DNA of 64,000 nt from JAPLHP01 sp963720375 (GCA_963720375.1 CAVRFM010000003.1:1-64000); one strand, 5' to 3'; positions 10,219-19,170 are shown, counted from the first letter of the stretch. Program-made: numbers and translations. Notes: a model not told the origin generated them from the letters alone.

Positions 10219-10256
10219 CTGTATATGGAACCTTCTTGCTCCTGGTTTCGTCATAA
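10219..10256 (+). repeat. Dispersed 38-bp repeat, copy 1 of 2
   Basis: Begins CTGTATATGGAACCTT and ends TTTCGTCATAA. A second copy with 35 of 38 bases identical lies at 39335-39372, on the same strand. Each copy is upstream of a + strand gene: 31 bp before the methyltransferase-TPR gene here, and 109 bp before the serpin gene there. Too long and too similar to be chance. Confidence 0.85.
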
Positions 10257-10286
10257 TTAAGTAGTGCTGAGTGACTCAGATATACG

Positions 10287-11588
10287 ATGGACAGGCAAAT
10301 AAGACTTAACTTGGGTTGTGGGTCTGCCTACAAACCTGGTTGCATCAACATGGATCGGTATGACACGAGTGTAGCAGATACTATTTGTGATTTGGATCAT
10401 TTACCTATTGAATCAAATGCTGTTGATGTAATAGAAGCTTCTCAAGTAATAGAGCATTTTGACTATGCTCATTGCAAGTATGTTTTAGCTGAGTGGTTTA
10501 GAGTTCTCCGCCCGGAAGGGACCTTAATACTGGAGACACCTGACCTGGAAAAGACTTCCCAAAAGCTTATCTCTAGCGACTTAGAGACTCAACGAACGAC
10601 GTTACAATGGATCTATGGAATAGATAGTCTGGGAATGCAACATAAAACAGGATTTACGTCTAATTTGCTAAGGGGTCTGCTGGAGGAGATCGGTTTTGAA
10701 AAGATTTCAAGGGAAAAGCCGAGGACACATGTATATGAGCATGGAATAAGGACAGTATGTAGAAAACCGGGAAGCTATTTCGACAAACAGCTCTTTGCCT
10801 GTTTCAGAAAAAGGCTAAAAAGCAAACTTGGGACAAATGACTCTTGTGTATTGATCCCGCTGGAAAGTTGGTTGAACAAAATATTTGACATCTATACAGC
10901 ATCGATGAAAGACAAAGAGACGTGCGTAAACAAAATAATCTCCAAGACAGTTATATGCCATCCTTATGTTCCTTTGGCCTTCCTTGAAGAGTGTATGGCT
11001 CTCGGTGTTGTACAGGAGTCAGAAGTGAAAGCCGAAATCGATCTCCTGAATTGGTTGGACGAAATGCAATTCCATAGGAAGGTCTTCTCCCTGTGGATGA
11101 AAAGCAAAAAAGGCGTCAACCGATTAGAGGAGGAATGCACGGACTTCATTGCTCGGCATGAACGTCTGATGTTAGACATCTTGAATGACTGCTCCCAATA
11201 TAAGGGAAGCTTAGAATACATAACAGCCTTGGAACCGGCCGACATCGAGATTTTTGATTTCCTTTTAGTTTCGCTGGAAGCTAGAAAGGCTTTCAATCAA
11301 GGTGTAAGGTGTTTTGACATGGGTCAATTCAGGCTGGCGTTAGATTCCTTCCTGAAATCTTCCAGGATTAATCCTGGTTATCCTCTTTCTTATTGGAACA
11401 TGGCCAGGCTTTGTTCCATCCTGGGAATGGAAGAACACGAAACAGTAGCGAACTACGAGAAAGCTCTGAAGTTAGTAAAAGGCGGCAAAACTAAGGGAAG
11501 TCTAGCGGCTGAGCTAAAGCATGTGCGACAAGGTAGGAGTGATCTGGTTCCCAAGGAGCCACTTTCAGAAGACAGCCTGATGTTTTGA
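10287..11588 (+). CDS. SAM-dependent methyltransferase fused to a TPR-containing C-terminal region
   Basis: A 433-residue protein. Residues about 5-130 form a class I methyltransferase: the SAM-binding loop LNLGCGSAYKPGC, an acidic CDLDHLPI strand, and EWFRVLRPEGTLILETPD (methyltransferase type 11 pattern). The middle is helical and unrecognised. Residues about 340-400 look like tetratricopeptide repeats (FDMGQFRLALDSFLKSSRIN, then YWNMARLCSILGM). The coding sequence is clearly richer in A+T than genes to the left, suggesting transfer. No ribosome site is visible before the ATG. It may act on a peptide, sugar or cell-surface substrate near the radical SAM gene at 12041; this is inference. Confidence 0.7.
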   Translation: MDRQIRLNLGCGSAYKPGCINMDRYDTSVADTICDLDHLPIESNAVDVIEASQVIEHFDYAHCKYVLAEWFRVLRPEGTLILETPDLEKTSQKLISSDLETQRTTLQWIYGIDSLGMQHKTGFTSNLLRGLLEEIGFEKISREKPRTHVYEHGIRTVCRKPGSYFDKQLFACFRKRLKSKLGTNDSCVLIPLESWLNKIFDIYTASMKDKETCVNKIISKTVICHPYVPLAFLEECMALGVVQESEVKAEIDLLNWLDEMQFHRKVFSLWMKSKKGVNRLEEECTDFIARHERLMLDILNDCSQYKGSLEYITALEPADIEIFDFLLVSLEARKAFNQGVRCFDMGQFRLALDSFLKSSRINPGYPLSYWNMARLCSILGMEEHETVANYEKALKLVKGGKTKGSLAAELKHVRQGRSDLVPKEPLSEDSLMF

Positions 11589-11677
11589 ATCTGCGGGAGG
11601 GGTACCATATTGAGAAAGGCACATCCTCCCTTGGTAACTGGTAGAGTGCGAAGTCTGCTAAGACAGGAGGTTCCAAG

Positions 11678-12025
11678 ATGTCCAACAAGGAGATCCAACA
11701 ACTCGGGAAAGAATTGGGTGTTTCTCAGAAGGATGTAGCGAGAATACAGAGAGAAAGACTCAAGAGGAAGCTGTTCTATTCTGTTCTCGGAGTAATTATC
11801 GTTGCCTGTTCCTCTGGATTGGGCTTCTTGGCTGGGAGAGCCGAGGCCAGGGGAAGCTACCCTTTTGCCGGATTTGGCTCAGGCTTAGTTGCAGGGCCAA
11901 AAAGGGAAAAAGGGGTGTTCATCCTGGTTACAGTTCTACTCTCAGTCATCGGTTTTGTAGCGGCATATAAGGCTGGACATCATTATTATCGGGGCTCGAC
12001 CCTGTATGACGTTTTCTCAAGATAG
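11678..12025 (+). CDS. Small two-helix membrane protein, unknown
   Basis: A 115-residue product with a good AGGAGG ribosome site 7 nt before the ATG. The N-terminal 30 residues are charged and helical (NKEIQQLGKELGVSQKDVAR). Two membrane helices follow: LFYSVLGVIIVACSSGLGFL and VFILVTVLLSVIGFVAAY. The first part resembles a short DNA- or protein-binding helix pair (LGVSQKDVARIQ), but I cannot name a family. It sits 15 nt before the radical SAM gene and may be co-transcribed with it. Confidence 0.6.
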   Translation: MSNKEIQQLGKELGVSQKDVARIQRERLKRKLFYSVLGVIIVACSSGLGFLAGRAEARGSYPFAGFGSGLVAGPKREKGVFILVTVLLSVIGFVAAYKAGHHYYRGSTLYDVFSR

Positions 12026-12040
12026 AAACAGGTCGTAATT

Positions 12041-13054
12041 GTGAGCTATCGGCTAGAGTGCGCAGTATGGGAATTGACCTTAAGATGTAACTTGAGGTGC
12101 TCTCACTGTGGTTCGTCGGCAGGGGTTCCAAGACCTGACGAGTTGACTACAACAGAGTGTTTTAAGGTTTGTGAAGGGTTAGCTGAGTTAGGTTGTGAAG
12201 ATGTTTGCTTAATGGGCGGCGAGCTATTCCTCAGAGATGATTGGTTCTCCGTTGCTGAATGCATCAAAGCTTTAGGTATGGAGCTCAATTTCGTGTCTAA
12301 TGGTACAGTTCTGGACCGATATATACAAGATCTGTCGGCTTGGGCCAAAGGTTGTTGGGATTAGTCTGGATGGGCTGGAAGAAAGCCATGAAGCAATAAG
12401 AGGGAAAGGAAACTTCAAGAAAGCTGTTGGAGCCATCGACTTGCTCAGAGAAAGGGGTGTTCCAACAACTGCAATCACAACCGTAAGTAAGATTAACTTC
12501 AGGGATTTGCCGAAAATGAAGAGTTTGCTTTTGAAGAGGGTATAAACTGGCAGATACAGCTTGGCATGCCTTTTGGTAATTTCAGGAAAGAGCAAATGTT
12601 ATCAAGAGAGGAGTTTTACGCCACTGCATTATTCATAGCAAAAGAAAGGACAAGCCATCGCTTTAAAGATCTACCACTTGTTGGTGCTGATTGTTATGGG
12701 TATTATTCCGAATCCTTACCTGACGGGGAATGGAGGGGGTGCAGAGCGGGGACAACCGCTATTGGCATAACGAGCTGTGGTGGCGTTGTAGGTTGCCTGG
12801 CAATGGGAAATGACAGGTTTATAGAAGGAAATCTGAGGCACAAAAGTCTAAGAGAAATCTGGGAAAATCCAAATAGTTTTGCGTATAACAGAAAGTTTGA
12901 TTCTGCAGAACTTGGACCAAATTGTGGAGCATGCAAACACGGAGCTAAATGCAAGGGCGGGTGCGGGGCCATGTCATACACTATTACAGAGAGATTTCAT
13001 AACGATCCTTACTGTTTTCATACTATTGAGAGAGAAATAATTGGGGCACAATAG
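12041..13054 (+). pseudogene. Radical SAM/SPASM peptide-modifying-type enzyme, two compensating frameshifts
   Basis: A GTG start opens a radical SAM core with the cluster motif CNLRCSHC (residues about 16-23) and MGGELFLRDDWF. The frame is lost near 12342 (one extra base) and regained near 12535 (one missing base). Between these points another frame encodes the expected GPKVVGISLDGLEESHEAIR and LRERGVPTTAITTVSKIN. The last third holds the SPASM-type cysteine region with CLAMGN, CGACKHGAKCKGGCG and a late Cys. SPASM radical SAM proteins mature peptides or proteins (PqqE, AlbA and anaerobic sulfatase enzymes) or act in heme d1 synthesis. The total of 1,014 bp equals 338 codons. As written, a stop at 12364 truncates it. 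The gene is A+T-rich like its two upstream neighbours. Confidence 0.8.
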
Positions 13055-13220
13055 TATTCTCTGGCTTTGAAGCTTTTGCTGCACGCGGACACTGATGCTC
13101 GTACAAGAGCGAGTTTTATGTTCTGACACTACGGTTGCAAATAATCCATTCTGTACAACTAGGACGTCTGTTACCCATAGCGGGTTTCAATCCAAGAGTT
13201 GGAAAGGATCATTATTGCTG

Positions 13221-13745
13221 TCACTTCAAGAAGGTATAAGTTTTTCTTTCTTTTGTCGATAGCTTAAACAATCCTTTGCTTGTTACCTTAGATACGATTT
13301 CAGCCTCTTTCAAATGATGGTCACTCAGCGACAAAACTCCATTCGGTTTCAACACACGATATAGTTCTTCCAGTACACAGTTCGGATCGCTCAGGGCGTG
13401 AAGAGTATCATACAATAGAACTACATCCAGACTATTATCAGGCAATCCAGTTTTACAATCCGAAAGGATAGTTTCCACATTTAGAAGATGCTTTCTTGAA
13501 GCGATACCTTGAACCATCTTAACTGCAAGCGGATGAGCATCCAGAGCATAAATTCTCCCTGCTTTCCCCACCATCTCTGCGACATTGGCTACGTAAGCAC
13601 CAGGACCACAGCCGTAATCAAGTACCTGAAACCCTGCCCCAATTCCCACTTCTTGCAAGATATCTTTCCGAGGCCGGAAGAAATCGCGCAATTTGAACGC
13701 GAGAGACATCAATCTGAAACCAAAGTTAGACAGATGCTTGTCCAT
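13221..13745 (-). CDS. Class I SAM-dependent methyltransferase
   Basis: A 174-residue protein when started at the ATG at 13745, which has a GGAGG ribosome site 7-8 nt upstream; an earlier in-frame ATG at 13778 lacks one. The SAM-binding glycine loop is VLDYGCGPGAYV (residues about 40-51). It is followed by the acidic YALDAHPLAVKMV, then LYDTLHALSDP and LKPNGVLSLSDHH. This is the methyltransferase type 11/31 pattern. It is the last gene of a likely three-gene operon after PadR and a small membrane protein (17-nt gap). Substrate unknown. Confidence 0.8.
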   Translation of the reverse strand: MDKHLSNFGFRLMSLAFKLRDFFRPRKDILQEVGIGAGFQVLDYGCGPGAYVANVAEMVGKAGRIYALDAHPLAVKMVQGIASRKHLLNVETILSDCKTGLPDNSLDVVLLYDTLHALSDPNCVLEELYRVLKPNGVLSLSDHHLKEAEIVSKVTSKGLFKLSTKERKTYTFLK

Positions 13746-13762
13746 GAGAGTTTCCTCCAGTG

Positions 13763-13960
13763 TCACCAGTGCCCCCACTTTCTACCGACGGCTGCCAGCG
13801 GAGCCACTACGATCCATATGGTGACGGTCATCAGCATCGCCATAGGGTAGTCTATGCTCGCCAGGTTGAAGTGCGGGCCGATGGCATGCCACAGAAGCAT
13901 CAAAAACAGTGAACTCAGGAAGAAACCCGGTATTGCCGCCAGAATTCTAAAGTACCCCAC
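13763..13960 (-). CDS. Small membrane protein in the PadR operon
   Basis: The GTG at 13960 follows an AAGGAGGTGC ribosome site that directly overlaps the stop region of the PadR gene (TAA at 13972-13974). The 65-residue product begins MGYFRILAAIPGFFLSSLF and has two membrane helices, the second around AMLMTVTIWIVVAPLAAVG. A longer frame read straight through from PadR would fuse the two proteins, but this is an artefact of the PadR frameshift. Position between a PadR regulator and a methyltransferase suggests a role in stress or efflux; unproven. Confidence 0.6.
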   Translation of the reverse strand: MGYFRILAAIPGFFLSSLFLMLLWHAIGPHFNLASIDYPMAMLMTVTIWIVVAPLAAVGRKWGHW

Positions 13961-13971
13961 GATGCACCTCC

Positions 13972-14473
13972 TTACTCTTCCTCCAGTATGGCCTCTATCT
14001 CCGCAGAGGCATGCGCCACGATATCCCTGATACGCTTCATCTTCTCTTGATTCATGGACCGGTAGCGCCGAGCGAACAAGCGTCCCAGCTTCTCTGAATT
14101 CGGCTATGGTGTCGCGCAGTTCTCTGGAGTCATGAAGATCCCAATGATCCTTCATGCGCCTCTTTATGCCTTGGGCCAGATCATCCCGATCAGCCAGGAA
14201 CTTTCGCCCTTCCTCAGTTATGGAATAGACCTTCTTGCTATCCTGCTGCGTCGATGTGACGTAGCCCATTTCCTCGAGCATCTGAAGAGTGGGATAGACG
14301 ACGCCGGGGCTGGGCGAATAGAAGCCGTGTGTCCGATCTTCCAGGATGTGGATTATCTCGTAACCGTGTCGAGGCTGGTCTTTTATCAGGTCCAGGATGA
14401 TGTACTTGAGCGCTCCCTTGGGCGAATGATCGCCAGGCCCGTGGTCATGAAACATTCCGTGTCTTCCGAACAT
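13972..14473 (-). pseudogene. PadR family transcriptional regulator, one frameshift
   Basis: Start chosen at the ATG at 14473, which has AAAGGAGG 5 nt upstream. A further in-frame ATG at 14512 lies inside the palindromic operator and is unlikely. The winged-helix domain is intact: GALKYIILDLIKDQPRHGYE, FYSPSPGVVYPTLQMLEEMG and KKVYSITEEGRKFL. Near 14090 one extra base shifts the frame. The true C-terminus, read in the next frame, is LFARRYRSMNQEKMKRI then AHASAEIEAILEEE, ending at TAA 13972. Corrected length is 166 residues, normal for PadR with its C-terminal dimerisation helix. It probably represses its own operon through the palindrome at 14510-14529. Confidence 0.85.
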
Positions 14474-14509
14474 GTTCGCCTCCTTTCTAGGCGAGTACTT
14501 CATTAGTAG

Positions 14510-14529
14510 CATCTAGATATATCTAGATG
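14510..14529. promoter_or_regulatory. Perfect 20-bp palindrome, likely PadR operator
   Basis: The half site CATCTAGATA is followed exactly by its reverse complement. It lies 37-56 bp before the PadR start codon and would overlap the promoter or leader. PadR proteins bind such ATxxAxxT-rich dyads next to their own genes, so autoregulation is the natural reading. The palindrome is seen directly; the role is inferred. Confidence 0.7.
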
Positions 14530-14942
14530 TATCATAGCACTGGTCTGGGGTCTTGTCAATACCTTGTTTGGAAGATCATCCAACGACTGGGGAGTGCAGA
14601 GGGCGAAAGTGTATGTAGTCAGCAACAGGGGGACATATGGGCTCTGAAAATGGTGGAGACCTTAGGGATAGAGCTGCCCCTATCGAACAAAAGCCTGAAT
14701 CGGTTCATGGGCAAACAGAAGTCCAGATAGTGCAGCTGATGTCACCCTGCTCAGCGAAACGCGAAGATTGCCTTGAGGGTCACGTTCTCAGTTCTGTCTA
14801 TTGGACTCCACGGCTCACCAAACAGGATAGAAGGCAAAACCAGGACATTTGAATAGAGCTTTGCATTGCTGTATTAAGGACGTGGTTCGGGTACCCAGGG
14901 TGGAGACAGGGTATCAAATAGGCAGGACTCTCAGGGTGGTGT
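14530..14942. other. Intergenic stretch of about 410 bp
   Basis: Lies upstream of PadR and downstream of the C_GCAxxG_C_C gene. Two short overlapping + strand frames (to about 71 codons) have no ribosome site or motif. I see nothing functional beyond the PadR promoter side. Confidence 0.4.
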
Positions 14943-15390
14943 TCAGCTTGACTGGAGCAGAATTTCCAATGTTCTTACCGAATCCCTCACGAAGTCGGGG
15001 CAAACAGATGTAAATACCTTCTTGTCCCGTGCTTCAGCAAGACCTTCCGGCGTGCTTAGATCATAGCCAATAAGCTCTTTACAGGTCAATGAGCCGTGGA
15101 GTGCCTCGAACCTCTGATTGAACTCGCGCACTAGTGCATACGTTTCTATCCAGACTTTCGCGGGGGCTGTCGGATGAAATTTTCTGTGCTAATCCCAGCA
15201 CCATATAAGCGCCGGTAACTGCACCACACGTCTTGCCGGCATGCCCCATGCCACCGCCAAATCCTTGAGCCAATCTCAACGCCAAAATGCGTTCCAGCCC
15301 AAAGTTTTCACAATAAGTACTTAATACAGTCTGAGCACAATTCATTCGGCGGGCAGCCATGAGGGCATATGCATCACCAGCTCTATCCAT
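14943..15390 (-). pseudogene. C_GCAxxG_C_C family redox-type protein, one frameshift
   Basis: The N-terminal half has the family signature: RRMNCAQTVLSTYCENFGL, then a GFGGGMGHAGKTCGAVTGA stretch. This is the cysteine pattern of the C_GCAxxG_C_C family, a group of small cysteine-rich proteins often beside redox enzymes. One extra base near 15165, in a run of C residues on the coding strand, shifts the frame. The continuation is KVWIETYALVREFNQRF, then LTCKELIGYDLSTPEG and SVCPDFV with the remaining conserved cysteines. Corrected length is 148 residues, as expected. A homopolymer indel makes a sequencing error plausible. Confidence 0.8.
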
Positions 15391-15950
15391 ATATCCTCCG
15401 AGAATTCATAGTGAACCATATACTAGTCTCAGAACCAACGATAAAGCAACTTATGGAATGGGCAGACATGCCGAAGATGACTGCCCCTAAGCCTCATAGT
15501 CTGCGATAACGTCATTATCGGTAGTGATGAAACTGGATGAACTGCCCCGTAAGGGGCATGGCGGTGCCGACCTGCGTCAATACCAAAAAACAGTGTCTCC
15601 AAAAGGAAGCCTTTTGTTGACACATACCTGTTGACGCTATTGTAGGCTTTGTGCAGTTCTTACAGCATCGCAAAAGGCAATGTTGTGCATGAAGACAAGA
15701 ACACCGTAGGTAGTACTCCGAGCTATTCAGTGGACCAAATCTGCCAATCACGCTAGGAGGATGACAGTGAAGGATAAGCCGAAATCCAAGCGATCGCGAG
15801 ATACAGAAAGAGAAGCACCCATCCTTGGTGGTTGTTACAAATATCAATAGACTTATCAAATAGAAAAGGCTTATTATATTTGTAGACAAAGAGATCAGGC
15901 CATACCTCACCGTCTGCATAAAGTCAGATCAACTTAGAGGAGAGTGCATA
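15391..15950. other. Intergenic stretch of about 560 bp
   Basis: A 134-codon frame on the minus strand (15515-15919) has atypical composition, many Cys and His, and no ribosome site; I do not accept it. The segment 15840-15945 is A+T-rich and ends in the leader and GAGGAGAG ribosome site of the lipoprotein gene at 15951. Confidence 0.4.
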
Positions 15951-17652
15951 ATGGGGAAGCGAAGTAAGTATACATTGGGCAGCCTTCATGTACTATTTGT
16001 CATCTTGTTATCGAGCATGGTTCTCCTAGTTGCCGGATGTGGTGGTGGTTCATCTACATCAACACACTCCATAACCTACAACGGCAATGGCAATACCAGC
16101 GGCAGTGTCCCGACTGACTCAAGCACGTACCAGCAGGGAAATACCGTCACGGTCCTTGGGAATACAGGCAGCCTTGTGAAAACCGGGTTGACTTTTGCCG
16201 GTTGGAACACAAAGGCTGAATGGTCCGAAACGACCTATGCAGCTGGAGCGACCTTCACTATGGGGTAGGGCAAACGTCACCCTGTACGCCCAATGGACCT
16301 CAAACAGCTCCGGCGGCTACACCGTAACCTATAACAGCAACGGTGGTACCGCGGCAGCGTCCCGGTTGATTCTAACAGCTTACCGCAGGGCAGACCGTCA
16401 CTGTACCCGGGAATTCAGGCGGCCTCGCATATACTGGGTATTCATTCGTGGGATGGCAGACCAAGGCTGACGGATCCGGCACAACCTATGCGCAGGGTGA
16501 CAGACCTTCACGATGGGCACGGCAAACGTCACCCTGTATGCGTTATGGGCAGGCGGTTATGCCTATGCGGTGAACCACAATGACGGTGCTGAAGGCGACA
16601 TTTCTCAGTATACGATTGGGCCTAATGGAGCGCTCACACCCATGTTTACGCGTATAGTCCCGACAGGAGGGACCGATACCCGATACATCGCGGTCGACCC
16701 CTCGGGCAGGTACATCTACGTATCGAACATAAATAATAACACCGTCTCTCAGTTCACGATCGGCGCGGAGGGCTCGCTCACATCCTTGTCTACGCCTATC
16801 CTGATGGGAGACGTCACCGGTGGCAAGTTGTACTATCCTGAAGGTAGTACGGTTCACCCCACCGGCAAGTGGTTCTACGTGACAAACGGCGAAAATGGCA
16901 CCGTCAATCAGTTTACGATTGACGCAACCGGTGAACTCACATCCATGTCCACGACAGTGGTGGATCCCTCGGCTTCGGCTGGCGTTCAGCCGAATGCCAT
17001 TGCGATCGATCCCACGGGCAAGTACGCCTACGTGTGCTGCCAAATCGGCAATGGCACCAGCAACGGCATCGTCGCTCAGTACAATATCAACCAGACGACC
17101 GGGGCGCTCGAACCCAATGGTACGGTGCCAACAGCGTCGAGTAGCTACACCGCTCCCTTCGATATCAAGGTCGCCTCGACCACTTCAGGTGAGTATGTTT
17201 ATGTCACCAACTTTGATGACAGCACGGTATGGGAGTACAGCGTCAACTCAGATGGAACGCTCTCGTCCATAGGCACGGCCTCAGTGTCTTCAGCGACAGG
17301 TGCGGCTGCCATTACCATCGCAGTTCACCCCTCTGGCAAGTACGCCTATGTGACGATGGGCTCCGGCACGCCGGACGCGGTTGTCGCTCAGTTCAGTATT
17401 AACCAGAGCAATGGGACGCTCTCACTGATGAGCACGCCCTCAGTCTCAGCAGGCGGGGCAAGCACCCAAACCATCGCGATCGATCCCACGGGCAAGTACG
17501 CCTACGCAACCAGCGGAGAGTCCGGCTGGAGCAACAGCTCCATCGCTCAGTATACGATCGACCAGACGACCGGGGCGCTCACACTCATGAGCAATCCAAC
17601 AGTCCAGACGTTTGCAATTGGCCCCAGTGGCATCGTCATCGTTGGGAAATAA
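15951..17652 (+). pseudogene. Lipoprotein with InlB-type B-repeats and a YVTN/lactonase-like beta-propeller, multiply frameshifted
   Basis: The ATG follows GAGGAGAGTGCATA. The N-terminus is a lipoprotein signal ending in the lipobox VAGC, then a Gly/Ser linker. Two Listeria-Bacteroides (InlB B) repeats follow, with SITYNGNGNTSGSVP and TLYAQWTS, then YTVTYNSNGGT and TLYALWAGG. The rest is a seven-bladed-type propeller with blades such as YIAVDPSGRYIYVSN, IAIDPTGKYAYV and ITIAVHPSGKYAYVTM, like 6-phosphogluconolactonase/YVTN proteins. The frame breaks near 16262 (+1), 16350 (-1), 16390 (-1) and 16500 (-1). Correcting all four gives exactly 568 codons. Predicted surface-exposed binding protein. 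Confidence 0.75.
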
Positions 17653-17709
17653 TCCTTAATTAGAGCTAGCTCATTCTTGAGTGTGTCTATCGTTTGGTGT
17701 GCTGAGTTT

Positions 17710-17774
17710 GGGGTATGATGGTTACCACTGGTTCGGCAGATGGATATTCGTAAGTACAACAGAGACGATATCCC
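17710..17774 (+). repeat. Dispersed 65-bp repeat family A, copy 1 of 4
   Basis: Reads GGGGTATGATGGTTACCACT, continues through GTAAGTACAACAGAGACGAT and ends ATCCC. Other copies are at 18646-18708, 19171-19234 and 22612-22676, all on the same strand and all between genes. The core of about 55 bp is near-identical in copies 1 and 3. It starts 57 bp after the propeller gene ends. Confidence 0.9.
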
Positions 17775-17830
17775 GATGTCTGCATCCTCTTAGAACTTGT
17801 CGAGAGTTGACCGCAGTTCACATCGACAGG

Positions 17831-17863
17831 TTGACATCCTCTGCGACTTCATCGTAAGATTCA
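17831..17863 (+). repeat. Short repeat shared with 59535-59567
   Basis: A 33-bp stretch starting TTGACATCCT matches 27 of 33 positions of a segment at 59535. Both lie in intergenic DNA. The similarity may be a relic of a longer shared element; significance is modest. Confidence 0.4.
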
Positions 17864-17948
17864 TGTAACCACTGCAGCAGTTCGGCAAGCACGCCGATCG
17901 GTCCTGTGATCAAGACAGATTCCAAACGGGGGTGGCACGTGACGAATA

Positions 17949-18152
17949 TTGCGCGTCTTGAAAGATCTCAGCTTACCGCGTGGCCTTATCGCTGCCATAA
18001 TCGGCGTCGTTTTATTTGTGCGCGGCATCAGGAGAGGGTATCGGTCGGCCTATGTATCAACACAGGGCAGCGTGCCAGCCTTCTGCTCGAAATGCGGTGG
18101 TCAACTAACTCCAGGGGGTAACTTCTCGCCAAAGTGCGCGAGTCCTGTCTAA
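17949..18152 (+). CDS. Small membrane protein with C-terminal zinc ribbon
   Basis: A 67-residue frame from a TTG at 17949. A hydrophobic segment (GLIAAIIGVVLFVRGI) is followed by a short linker and FCSKCGGQLTPGGNFSPKC, a zinc-ribbon of the type often found in small bacterial membrane proteins (FCxxCGxxLxPGxxFCPxCG). The second pair is degenerate, with Ser in place of the first Cys, so metal binding may be impaired. No good ribosome site. It may be a decayed gene. Confidence 0.45.
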   Translation: MRVLKDLSLPRGLIAAIIGVVLFVRGIRRGYRSAYVSTQGSVPAFCSKCGGQLTPGGNFSPKCASPV

Positions 18153-18307
18153 AGCCGAAATCAACTACGTAGCTTTTGAAGCATACCATGGAACGGTAGA
18201 CATCCCGAGATTAGTCCGACCATGGGGTCTTACGTTCTGGCCGATATGCTTCCTGGAGAACTGAGGTAACAAGACCTAGCGATGCGCAATCTAAGAAGGA
18301 GGTCAAC

Positions 18308-18619
18308 ATGCTATTCCAAATTATTCATTCCCATACCAGCGAAACGTGTCCGGGGCGATCGTCTGAGGCAGCAAAGCGCTCTGGCGAATGGTGGCAGGCC
18401 CTGAAGAAAACGCCAGGCGTGAAAGTGCTCGTAGGAACCGTATCTCCATTGGACCATACTTTTTACATCACTGTGGAAGCCGATGACTATGCGACTTTGA
18501 CGCGAGCACTAGGGCCACTTTTAGGCATTGGGACAGGAGATGTTATCCCAGTTCTCACGCTGGACCAGACGCTTCCTATGGCCAAAGCTGGTGCGTTCCG
18601 AGTATCTAAATCTAAATAG
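18308..18619 (+). CDS. Small soluble protein, DUF3303/GYD-like
   Basis: A 103-residue protein with AAGGAGGTCAAC just before its ATG. Its pattern of beta strands and helices (MLFQIIHSHTSETC, WWQALKKTPGVKVLVG, TFYITVEADDYATLTRAL, GDVIPVLTL) suggests a ferredoxin-like alpha/beta dimeric barrel. That recalls small GYD or DUF3303 proteins, but I cannot confirm the family. Monocistronic, immediately followed by repeat A copy 2. Function unknown. Confidence 0.65.
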   Translation: MLFQIIHSHTSETCPGRSSEAAKRSGEWWQALKKTPGVKVLVGTVSPLDHTFYITVEADDYATLTRALGPLLGIGTGDVIPVLTLDQTLPMAKAGAFRVSKSK

Positions 18620-18645
18620 GGCCGTTCTTGCTAGGACTGGGTCGC

Positions 18646-18708
18646 GGTATTACGGTTACCACTGGTTCGGTAGATGGATAATCGTAAGTACAACAGAGAC
18701 GATATCCC
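18646..18708 (+). repeat. Dispersed 65-bp repeat family A, copy 2 of 4
   Basis: GGTATTACGGTTACCACTGG through GATATCCC. It is the second most divergent copy at its left end but matches copies 1 and 3 at almost every base from GGTTACCACTGGTTCGG onward. It starts 26 bp after the stop of the gene at 18308-18619. Confidence 0.88.
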
Positions 18709-18868
18709 TTCAACTGTCCAGACATGATCTGTGATTGCTGCTGCCATTGCTGGTGTTGATTGTCCCTGTCATCTGCTATAATCCTCATTGTTCGCCGTCC
18801 AAAGGAACCAGAAGCTGCAGAATAGAAAGAGGGTTCCATCTAGGCAAACAAGGTTAGGTGGCTCTAGG

Positions 18869-19009
18869 ATGATCTCTGAAACCTGTACTGCGTGTGGTGG
18901 TAAGGGTTACACTGGTGGCAAAGTTTGCACTAGGTGCGGCGGAGCCGGCAAAGTACGGAATCCGCAGAGGTTCCCTAAGAAGTCTTCTAATCCAAAGAGA
19001 AAGAAATAA
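18869..19009 (+). CDS. Tiny DnaJ-type zinc-finger protein
   Basis: A 46-residue frame from the ATG at 18869. It holds two CxxCxGxG motifs, CTACGGKG and CTRCGGAG, as in the central zinc domain of DnaJ, then a very basic tail ending KRKK. Such mini-proteins probably bind zinc and nucleic acid or protein; function unknown. An upstream in-frame start at 18788 adds residues without features. Ribosome site weak. Confidence 0.5.
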   Translation: MISETCTACGGKGYTGGKVCTRCGGAGKVRNPQRFPKKSSNPKRKK

Positions 19010-19100
19010 AAGCAGACTATAGACCCCATTTCTCCTTTTCCAGTGTCAACCTAACCGAACCAGGTGTAGTGCCTTGTATGTTGTGATTGCCATTCTCGTT

Positions 19101-19123
19101 CTCAAGGTTCGGTTAACCTTGAG
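19101..19123. other. Perfect hairpin with 9-bp stem and 5-nt loop
   Basis: CTCAAGGTT, loop CGGTT, AACCTTGAG. The upstream segment 19053-19062 (TAACCGAACC) is also complementary to GGTTCGGTTA within this hairpin, so two alternative pairings are possible. It lies 92 bp after the zinc-finger gene, between it and repeat A copy 3. No U-run follows, so a simple intrinsic terminator is not supported. Confidence 0.5.
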
Positions 19124-19170
19124 TTGGCAGAATGTTGTGGTGTTTGCTTGTTGTCTTGTCTCCTGGGTTG

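Noticed and set aside
13763..14512. PadR fused to a two-helix membrane domain (249 codons)
   Set aside because: The fusion arises only because of a +1 shift. Correct reading gives a separate PadR stop at 13972 and a new GTG at 13960 with its own ribosome site.
15515..15919. 134-codon minus frame, Cys- and His-rich
   Set aside because: Composition typical of random A+T-rich DNA, no ribosome site, no domain.
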